Positions 7,806-13,869 of a stretch of DNA of 32,460 nt are shown here, one piece after another. Positions within the stretch are counted from its first letter, which is position 1, and every line of letters starts with the position of its first letter. The notes beneath the pieces are model-generated. The model worked only from the letters and a program-made list of their open reading frames with translations. It was not told the origin of the DNA and did no database searches. A program made the position numbers and the translations under genes. Location of the stretch: the NCBI GenBank assembly GCA_003229375.1, contig QIDP01000012.1, forward strand, positions 1 to 32,460. Direction: 5' to 3'. The stretch is from Nitrospirota bacterium (GTDB lineage Bacteria > Nitrospinota > Nitrospinia > SZUA-224).

Positions 7806-7922
7806 CACTGAAACCTCAAAAACAGGGTAGCCGCAACCTTTAGGTTGCATAACTGGCTGATTTATAACAAGCTTTTTCGCAGGCTAAAGCCTGCGGCTAC
7901 CAATTTCGGGGTTTTTGCAGTG
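7806..7922. repeat. Cruciform-like inverted repeat between two cytochrome genes
   Basis: An outer stem GGTAGCC (7826-7832) / GGCTACC (7895-7901) encloses two internal hairpins: GCAACC-TTTA-GGTTGC (7833-7848) and CGCAGGC-TAAA-GCCTGCG (7878-7895). An outermost imperfect pair is CACTG (7806-7810) with CAGTG (7918-7922), with AAAAAC/GTTTTT pairing inside it. It would fold as a three-way junction. It sits between the 12-heme and triheme genes and could act as a processing or attenuation site, or be a mobile repeat. Confidence 0.75.
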
Positions 7923-7925
7923 GAG

Positions 7926-9143
7926 TCATTTTTTTTCTATCTTTGGAATCATCTTTTTTGCCTTTATAAGTCTTTTCCTGGCCTCTGAGATTAACATTCT
8001 TGAATATCTAAAATTATGAACCCCTTTACTCCCATCATTATCCACAATCTCTATTAAGGCCCTTGCCTCATTTATCAGAGGAGATACCCTGCTAACAACA
8101 TCAGGACTTGTTGAACTGATCTGTATATTTATCCAGGTAAGAAGCGCCATTGCACTACGATGATCATCAGATATCGCCTCCTGCCATAGATCTACTTTAT
8201 CGCTGTAAGTCTTCTCATGGCAGTTGACACAGGTAGTTTTGACCTCCTTTATAGAATGTCCTTCTGCTATCCCTGCATGACAGATGTCACACCCCACAGA
8301 TTCGGCCATCAAACCGGATTCACCTTTGACATCGGTCAAAGATTCACCCTTTCTGAATCTAACCTGATCTTCGTGACACCGGTCACACGAGGCTTTAACC
8401 TTTTTATGATGACAACCCAGACACCCTGCCCTGTCAAACAATATCTCTCCATGTGTCTCCTTATTAGAGTGACATCTGTCACAATATATAAGATTCTTCG
8501 GGTGACTCTGATGGGAAAAATTAATATCATATATCTTAAGTTTCTTAACCGCAAAACCGGCATGACATACCCTGCATTGAGATATAGAGGCGTGCTCTGA
8601 TTTTGGTAATTCTATAGAACCTTTAGGATGACATATCTTACAACTGGTTTCCTCTTTCACATGACACTTCAGGCATGTATCCATCCTGGGACGGTTTGTG
8701 GGTGGTCTTTCCCAATCATGAGCAATATTGTTGTGACAATCCACACATCCGGCTCCCACACTTTCTATATGAAATTTATGTGGAATCTTAATATTCAGTT
8801 TATTAAACTTATAGCCGGTTTGTTCATCAGTGATAATATCCTGATGGCAGCGTTCACAATTATGATTTACCCTTTCAGCATCTGCTGAAAACAGCGGATT
8901 ATAGCCTCCTGTTACAAACTGACCTTTTTGTGCATGACAATCATAACAACAGACAGTATCAGGATGAACTACTGACTTAATTCCAATATCCGGGGTCTCT
9001 CCTGTAGAGTGACAGGACAAACAGTAATTGCAACTCATTATGGTATAATAAGCCAGCATAGCTAAAGGGAGCATTCCTATTCCAACTCCCAAAAACCCCA
9101 CGACCAGCCATACCTTTAAAGAAAATTTCGGCATTTTAAACAT
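7926..9143 (-). CDS. Membrane-anchored dodecaheme c-type cytochrome
   Basis: A 405-residue protein with one N-terminal membrane segment (residues about 11-33) that anchors a periplasmic multiheme domain, in the manner of NapC/NirT-type quinol-linked cytochromes. Twelve CXXCH motifs occur between residues 41 and about 320: CLSCH, CYDCH, CERCH, CVDCH, CLKCH, CKICH, CRVCH, CDRCH, CLGCH, CDRCH, CDICH, CVNCH. An additional CNYC precedes the first heme. The last 80 or so residues have no heme and look helical and basic (ending KKMIPKIEKK). It lies directly downstream of the molybdopterin subunit, so it probably exchanges electrons with that complex or with quinol. The start ATG has no visible Shine-Dalgarno; a family B repeat lies just upstream. 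Confidence 0.87.
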   Translation of the reverse strand: MFKMPKFSLKVWLVVGFLGVGIGMLPLAMLAYYTIMSCNYCLSCHSTGETPDIGIKSVVHPDTVCCYDCHAQKGQFVTGGYNPLFSADAERVNHNCERCHQDIITDEQTGYKFNKLNIKIPHKFHIESVGAGCVDCHNNIAHDWERPPTNRPRMDTCLKCHVKEETSCKICHPKGSIELPKSEHASISQCRVCHAGFAVKKLKIYDINFSHQSHPKNLIYCDRCHSNKETHGEILFDRAGCLGCHHKKVKASCDRCHEDQVRFRKGESLTDVKGESGLMAESVGCDICHAGIAEGHSIKEVKTTCVNCHEKTYSDKVDLWQEAISDDHRSAMALLTWINIQISSTSPDVVSRVSPLINEARALIEIVDNDGSKGVHNFRYSRMLISEARKRLIKAKKMIPKIEKK

Positions 9144-9157
9144 ATATTTTAATGTAT

Positions 9158-9245
9158 CCGTTCACAGTTATCAGTTTACAGTTACAGTTTTTTCAATTTC
9201 TTTTTACTTTCTGTTTTCATTAACCGTTAACTGTAAACCGAGAAC
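9158..9245 (-). repeat. Family B interspersed repeat, copy 1
   Basis: Read on the minus strand, this matches the copies at 13754 and 17881. GTTCTCGGTTTACAGTTAAC is followed by the conserved core TGAAAACAGAAAGTAAAA, then GAAATTGAAAAAACTG, and then an inverted arm ending in CTGTGAACGG. The end arms are partly palindromic. Confidence 0.85.
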
Positions 9246-9270
9246 AAAGTTATTGAAAAATTCTTTATTA

Positions 9271-9299
9271 TCCATAACTTTAGCTCACTTTAGACACTA
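9271..9299. repeat. Family A half-site
   Basis: ATAACTTTAGCTCACTTTAG followed by ACACT is one arm of the family A inverted repeat without its partner. It lies between the molybdopterin gene stop and the family B copy. Confidence 0.6.
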
Positions 9300-9302
9300 T
9301 TT

Positions 9303-11624
9303 TTATACTTTCCTCACAGTCACAACCGTATCCATCCATGCCTGTCCACCACCAATGAAATCTGATCTGAGAGGGATAATAGGATTAGGGTGTTTACCAT
9401 TGCCTTGCTTCTCCCACCATATAAGTTGAGTATTCGGGTCTTTACTTTTAAAGTGTTTTGCCTGAGCGATCCTCCCATATCCCCAGTGTCCACAGCTATC
9501 AGAGATAGCCACTACATAGGGATGAATTCCATGGGTAACATGGGCCATGGTAATCAATCTCCCGATCCTGGATCTCACCTCTACTTTATCTCCATCCTTG
9601 ATTCCCCTTGACCTTGCAGTTTCTATGTTAATCCATATAGGGTTATTGTGAACTATCTCGGATAACCACATACAATTGGCAAGGTCCTGGTGAGTAAAGA
9701 CATTCCACTGAAAAGTGGTGAGGATCAATTCTCCCTTTATTATATCCTTATGCTCTGGAATCGCCACATATGCCGGCATAGGATCGAATCCATGTGCCTT
9801 CATCCTCTCCGAATATATCTCAAATTTACCTGAAGGGGTATTAAAACCATTTTTCTCGTAAGATCTATATACAGGTTTCTCATCCTTATCACACCAAACA
9901 CCTTTTTCCATAAGATAATAGAGCCCGCCGACATCTACCAATTTATCAATCTTTGATATGGCGGCATCCAGATAGTCCTCGGGTGTAGCAAAGTCAAAGT
10001 ACTTCTCCATTCCTCCACCAATCCTTTTTGCCAGTTCAATACATATCTCCATAAAGGATTTCACTTCGCCTAGTGGTTTTACCACAGGTTGTCGTATACT
10101 GATGAAAGGTACCATTTCAAAGGCAGGTGGAGACTCAAGCTCCCATCTCTCCAGATAGATCGCCTCTGGAAGAACAATATCAGCAAAAATTGTGCTCTCT
10201 GTCATGCTTGAATCAATGGCAACATAGTAGGGAATAATAGATTCGTCTTTCAGTATCTCTTCTGTCTGAGAACAATCCGGCCCGGCATAAACAGGATTAT
10301 GCTGATAGGTCATATAGATACCGGCCTTCTGTCTCCCGGCCTTGATCATCGGTAAAACAGCATATGGAATCTCATGAGGGGCAAGCGGGTAATCCCCGGG
10401 ATGTATAAGTTCGCTCTTGATTGATGGTAATGGAGGTGTTGGAAATGGTTCATTCAGTTGATAGGTACGGGGCAGACAAAATCCTCCTTCCACATCAATA
10501 TTACCTGTTATCGCATTAAGAAGCAGGATACATCTCTCATTATATGTCCCATTATAATGTTTTGTTAGTCCTCCTGTTGAAATCGTAGTAGCTGAATTAC
10601 TCGATGCAAACTCCTCTGCAATCCTCAGTATCTCCTCAGCAGGCACACCACTTATCATCTCTGCCATTTCAGGGGTATACTGGGAAAGGGATTTGATTAA
10701 CTCCTTAACAGAGACATTTGTCCATTTCTCAATAAACTCCCTGTCATATAATCCCCTCTTCATAATCACATTTGCCATGGCCAGTATAACTAAACCATCT
10801 GTACCGGATTTAATGGGAAACCACTCATCACTCTTACCTGCTGTCTGGGAAACACGGACATCAAAGGTAACCAGCTTGGCAGCATGATGCACCCTTTCCC
10901 CAACCACCCTGGTTATCCTTCCCTCCTGTATCCTCTGGGCAAAACTTGTACGCAGAAGATGCGCCTCATAGGGATTAGAACCAAAATTCAACATATAGTG
11001 AGTTCTGGCAACATCATTGACCTCTATCCCGGCCCCCCATGTGAGTTCCTGGGCTATCCTCTTGTTCTGTTTCCCTAAATCGGTATTAACAAGGCCATTG
11101 GGGGTTCCATAGGCATTTAAGAATCTCCTTGCAAAATCCTGTGTCGTTATATCCCTGGTACTCTGAAATATAAATTCCTCGGGATGTCCTTTTTCCATGA
11201 GTAATTTAAGCCTCGAAGCTATCTCGTTAAATGCCTCGTCCCAGGAGATCCTCTTCCATTTGCCCTCTCCACGTGCGCCGGCCCTCTTTAAGGGATAGAG
11301 GATCCTGTCAGGGTTATAGAGGAGATTAATACCTGCCTGTCCCTTTGCACACATCCTGCCACGGCTGTTCGGATGTTCCGGATTACCACCTATCTTCATC
11401 AGCAATCCATTCTCCACATAGCCATAGATTCCACATCTGGCATAACAGAGCAGACATGTACTTGGAATCGCCTTACGGAATTTACCGGTTGTCCTGGATA
11501 CCTGCCCCCCCCCCATAGTTAGCTCCAGGGCCTCTGAAAATAGCCCTGAATAGCTTCCTGCAGCAAGGATTGAAGCAGAAGCAGCGCCAATCTTTAAAAA
11601 CCTTCTTCGACTAATACTTGACAT
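9303..11624 (-). CDS. Tat-exported molybdopterin oxidoreductase, catalytic-type subunit (Psr/Ttr-like)
   Basis: About 773 residues from the ATG at 11624, which has AAGGAG 8 bp upstream; the longer frame from 11651 lacks this. The twin-arginine signal SRRRFLKIG is at residues 5-13. A [4Fe-4S] motif C57-x2-C60-x3-C64-x27-C92 is complete, followed by the DMSO-reductase-family domains: NFGSNPYEAH near 213-222, and a C-terminal pterin-binding domain with GIKDGDKVEVRS and SCGHWGYGRIA. At the place where PsrA/TtrA/Fdh relatives have the Cys/Sec Mo ligand (residues 178-188, LVNTDLGKQN) there is no Cys or Ser; Asp182 is the nearest possible oxygen ligand. With the FeS and NrfD genes upstream, the order FeS-NrfD-Mo matches ttrBCA. 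Substrate is unknown: tetrathionate, polysulfide, arsenate or an electron-transfer-only role like QrcB are all possible. Confidence 0.9.
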   Translation of the reverse strand: MSSISRRRFLKIGAASASILAAGSYSGLFSEALELTMGGGQVSRTTGKFRKAIPSTCLLCYARCGIYGYVENGLLMKIGGNPEHPNSRGRMCAKGQAGINLLYNPDRILYPLKRAGARGEGKWKRISWDEAFNEIASRLKLLMEKGHPEEFIFQSTRDITTQDFARRFLNAYGTPNGLVNTDLGKQNKRIAQELTWGAGIEVNDVARTHYMLNFGSNPYEAHLLRTSFAQRIQEGRITRVVGERVHHAAKLVTFDVRVSQTAGKSDEWFPIKSGTDGLVILAMANVIMKRGLYDREFIEKWTNVSVKELIKSLSQYTPEMAEMISGVPAEEILRIAEEFASSNSATTISTGGLTKHYNGTYNERCILLLNAITGNIDVEGGFCLPRTYQLNEPFPTPPLPSIKSELIHPGDYPLAPHEIPYAVLPMIKAGRQKAGIYMTYQHNPVYAGPDCSQTEEILKDESIIPYYVAIDSSMTESTIFADIVLPEAIYLERWELESPPAFEMVPFISIRQPVVKPLGEVKSFMEICIELAKRIGGGMEKYFDFATPEDYLDAAISKIDKLVDVGGLYYLMEKGVWCDKDEKPVYRSYEKNGFNTPSGKFEIYSERMKAHGFDPMPAYVAIPEHKDIIKGELILTTFQWNVFTHQDLANCMWLSEIVHNNPIWINIETARSRGIKDGDKVEVRSRIGRLITMAHVTHGIHPYVVAISDSCGHWGYGRIAQAKHFKSKDPNTQLIWWEKQGNGKHPNPIIPLRSDFIGGGQAWMDTVVTVRKV

Positions 11625-11642
11625 ATCGCTTACTCCTTCATA

Positions 11643-11786
11643 AAATATCAAATATCAAAATAAACATTTAAAAAGTAAATATATTTTTGAATATTTCTTT
11701 AGTCTTTTAAAGCCACATGAAAGTTGATTAAAAATATGCTTGTCTATAATTTACTTTTAAAATGTTTATTTTGATATTTGATATTT
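11643..11786. repeat. Family C AT-rich inverted repeat, copy 1
   Basis: Left arm 11643-11680 and right arm 11749-11786 are 38-bp inverted copies with one mismatch, beginning AAATATCAAATATCAAAATA. The 68-bp interior is AT-rich and non-coding. It fills most of the nrfD-like to molybdopterin gene spacer and ends 18 bp before that gene's start. A second copy is at 20678-20806. Confidence 0.88.
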
Positions 11787-11857
11787 ACTCCTGTTAGGTA
11801 ACTACTGGCTTACCTCTCCCGAGCACAAAAACTGCGAACTTATTTGGGAGCGAACTC

Positions 11858-12766
11858 TTAATGTAACGGTACACTCTGCCCCGCAATAACCACCACGACT
11901 CTCATTGAATAGACCCCTATAAGGGTTAGTATCGATGCAATAGTAACCCATGTTAGGCTTTTAGATGTTTTTTTGTTAAACACAAGAAAGAGAGGGACAA
12001 TACCTCCTAAAAATATCTCTATCCACAGAAATTCGAGACTGAAACTACCGAAAAGCATAAGCTTTACAACCTCATAGGCCTCTTTGGTCGACGTTAAAAG
12101 AACCAGAATCGCATTGAAGACCATAAAGAGATCCATTATTATAATTCCACCCATAAACTTACCCAGGCCCGTTATCAGTCCCTTATCCTTTTCCCTCTCT
12201 TCCGGGTTCTTTAAAAAGAATCTGTTTCTTATGGAGGCAATGAGTATAAGGAGGGCAATACCTGATACCATTGCTGATACAATAAATAACGAAGGCATCA
12301 GGGCTGTACTCCACAGGGCACGTCCCTTACCCAATGCAAGAATAAAACCTGTATATCCATGAGTACAGATCGCAAGGGGGATACCCAGTATTCCAAAAAA
12401 ATTGGCCATTTTCTGAGGGCCTTTAAATACAAACCATGCATATATAAGACCCGAGAGAGGATAAGCTGTCAAAAGAAAGGTTCCATACGTAATAGGAGAG
12501 GTAAAATTGAGGTATACAAAGAGGTGCCAGAATCTTAAAGGCCTCTCCAGGTCAAGAATCAGATTTATAGGGGCAAATATAAGCAGAATAGGCGCAAGGA
12601 CGGCGCCGATCTTTCCTAAAGGTTTATATTCAACCTTTCCACCGATTGTGGCTATAACCGAGACAACAAATGAACCAGCGCTCAGACCGGTTAAATAAAA
12701 GTAAGTCGCTATAAGATACCCAAGCGGTCTCTCATGCGGTATATTATAGATTATTTGGACATCCAT
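11858..12766 (-). CDS. NrfD/PsrC-family polytopic membrane subunit
   Basis: A 302-residue integral membrane protein with about eight hydrophobic helices. The first helix begins LGYLIATYFYLTGLSAGSF, the conserved NrfD/PsrC opening in which a small-residue-rich first helix lines the quinone pocket. LDLERPLRFWHLF after helix 2 is also typical. NrfD proteins exchange electrons and protons with menaquinol for an attached FeS/molybdopterin pair. It starts 3 bp after the ferredoxin gene ends, so the two are certainly co-transcribed. The shorter PsrC form is seen, not the ten-helix HybB/ActC form. No heme ligands are evident. Confidence 0.92.
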   Translation of the reverse strand: MDVQIIYNIPHERPLGYLIATYFYLTGLSAGSFVVSVIATIGGKVEYKPLGKIGAVLAPILLIFAPINLILDLERPLRFWHLFVYLNFTSPITYGTFLLTAYPLSGLIYAWFVFKGPQKMANFFGILGIPLAICTHGYTGFILALGKGRALWSTALMPSLFIVSAMVSGIALLILIASIRNRFFLKNPEEREKDKGLITGLGKFMGGIIIMDLFMVFNAILVLLTSTKEAYEVVKLMLFGSFSLEFLWIEIFLGGIVPLFLVFNKKTSKSLTWVTIASILTLIGVYSMRVVVVIAGQSVPLH

Positions 12767-12769
12767 CTA

Positions 12770-13399
12770 TCACTCTCCACCATCATCATGTCTCCAACCT
12801 TTCCAACCCTTCATAGGATCCATGACATCTAGATCTAAACCAATGTAATAGACCCTGGGCTCTGTAGCCAGCTCCGGTTTAAGGACCTGTACAGGATTTG
12901 TAGCAATAAGCTGGGCAATCTCGCTATTCGGATCGTTGATATCCCCGAATATCCTGGCTCTCCCTATACATACCTCTACACAAGCAGGTACCAGTTCTTT
13001 ATCTACCCTGTGATAGCACCAGTAGCATTTCTGTACATATTTTTTCAGCGGATTTATATGCCTTACATCGTAAGGACATGAGGCCATACAATACTTGCAG
13101 CCTATACAGCGATGTTCATCAATCATAACAATGCCGTCATTACGCTGCCATGTTGCCTTAACCGGACAGTTTTTCAGACAGATAGGGCTATCACAGTTAT
13201 TACAGAGTGAGGGGAGAAATGATCTGCTTACATTGGGATATTTACCTTTTTCTATTATCTTTACCCATGAGCGAAAGACCTTAAGAGGAACACCATTCTC
13301 AGCCTTGCAGGAGACTGAGCATGTATGACAACCGATGCATCGTCGAAGATCAATAAGAAAACCATATCTTTTCTTCCTTTTTTCTCCCTTTCTAATCAT
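12770..13399 (-). CDS. Four-cluster [4Fe-4S] ferredoxin subunit (TtrB/PsrB/DmsB type)
   Basis: About 209 residues with 16 cysteines arranged as four cluster motifs: C21-x2-C24-x2-C27-x3-C31, C66-x2-C69-x4-C74-x3-C78, C98-x2-C101-x2-C104-x3-C108 and C125-x2-C128-x11-C140-x3-C144. It conducts electrons between the NrfD subunit and the molybdopterin subunit. There is no signal peptide, as expected for a subunit exported by riding on the Tat signal of its partner. I start at the ATG at 13399 (MIRKGEKR). The longer frame to 13489 runs through family A and B repeats and is not credible. First gene of the FeS-NrfD-Mo-cytochrome operon. Confidence 0.93.
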   Translation of the reverse strand: MIRKGEKRKKRYGFLIDLRRCIGCHTCSVSCKAENGVPLKVFRSWVKIIEKGKYPNVSRSFLPSLCNNCDSPICLKNCPVKATWQRNDGIVMIDEHRCIGCKYCMASCPYDVRHINPLKKYVQKCYWCYHRVDKELVPACVEVCIGRARIFGDINDPNSEIAQLIATNPVQVLKPELATEPRVYYIGLDLDVMDPMKGWKGWRHDDGGE

Positions 13400-13429
13400 A
13401 CAGTTGATTCCTTTTTTAATTAAATGCCC

Positions 13430-13500
13430 CAACGTGCTTAAAGTCAAAAGATTATATTCCATTAACTGTAAACCGTGAACGGTTGACATTAACTTTAGGC
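13430..13500. repeat. Family A repeat interrupted by a family B fragment
   Basis: The family A core AAAAGATTATATTCCATTAAC is present, but 21 bp of family B-like sequence (13467-13487, containing TGTAAACCGTGAACGG) lies between ATTAAC (13461-13466) and a second ATTAAC (13488-13493). The A-type right arm TTTAGGCACT follows. In the intact copy at 6587-6669 ATTAAC occurs once and leads straight into TTTAGGCACT. Confidence 0.75.
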
Positions 13501-13558
13501 ACTACTGACATATTAGATATTTCTTATATATTTATATATGAATATTCTATTATACTAT

Positions 13559-13587
13559 ATAATATTGTAGGAAAAAACAAAAGTCAA
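13559..13587 (-). promoter_or_regulatory. Candidate sigma70 promoter for the FeS-NrfD-Mo operon
   Basis: On the minus strand TTGACT (13587-13582) and TATTAT (13564-13559) are separated by exactly 17 bp. Transcription would begin near 13552 and leave a leader of about 150 nt that contains the interrupted repeat. Confidence 0.55.
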
Positions 13588-13617
13588 GGCATTTTTAATT
13601 AATAAAATTTTATATGC

Positions 13618-13646
13618 TTGACAATACAGGGGGTTTATACGATATT
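13618..13646 (+). promoter_or_regulatory. Candidate promoter for the HEAT-repeat gene
   Basis: A perfect TTGACA (13618-13623) is followed 17 bp later by GATATT (13641-13646, four of six consensus positions). The leader to the ATG at 13870 would be about 215 nt and carries a family A and a family B repeat. Confidence 0.4.
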
Positions 13647-13650
13647 TATA

Positions 13651-13702
13651 AGTGTCTAAAGTGAACTAAAGATTATATTCCATTAACTTTCTTTAGGCAT
13701 TT
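13651..13702. repeat. Family A repeat, short copy
   Basis: AGTGTCTAAAGTGAACTAAA is followed by the shared core AGATTATATTCCATTAAC and an imperfect right arm TTTCTTTAGGCATTT. The 13400-13869 spacer otherwise holds divergent promoters and family B copies, and no gene. Confidence 0.75.
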
Positions 13703-13753
13703 AATAAATAAGCCAGTGCCTCTGATGATGGCAATTTGACTAAAAAATATCGT

Positions 13754-13852
13754 AACCGTTCACAGTTCACGGTTTACAGTTAACAGTTGATGAAAACAGA
13801 AAGTAGAAGGAAATTGAAAAAACTGATAACTGTAAACTGATAACCGTTAACG
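13754..13852 (+). repeat. Family B interspersed repeat, copy 3
   Basis: ACCGTTCACAGTTCACGG and GTTTACAGTTAACAG lead into the core TGAAAACAGAAAGTAGAAGG, AAATTGAAAAAACTG and a terminal arm ACTGTAAACTGATAACCG. It ends 17 bp before the start codon of the HEAT-repeat gene. Confidence 0.85.
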
Positions 13853-13869
13853 TTTACAAAATATCTGTC

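Noticed and set aside
11501-11520. Run of C residues in the Mo subunit as a frameshift
   Set aside because: The reading frame stays open across it and encodes a plausible GGG linker after the Tat signal region.
13400-13489. 30-residue extension of the ferredoxin subunit
   Set aside because: It lies within the A/B repeat block and would put unrelated residues before the conserved start.
13400-13869. Possible CRISPR array or regulatory RNA in the long divergent spacer
   Set aside because: The repeats are two different inverted families without regular spacing or unique spacers, so no CRISPR. No conserved RNA fold was recognised.
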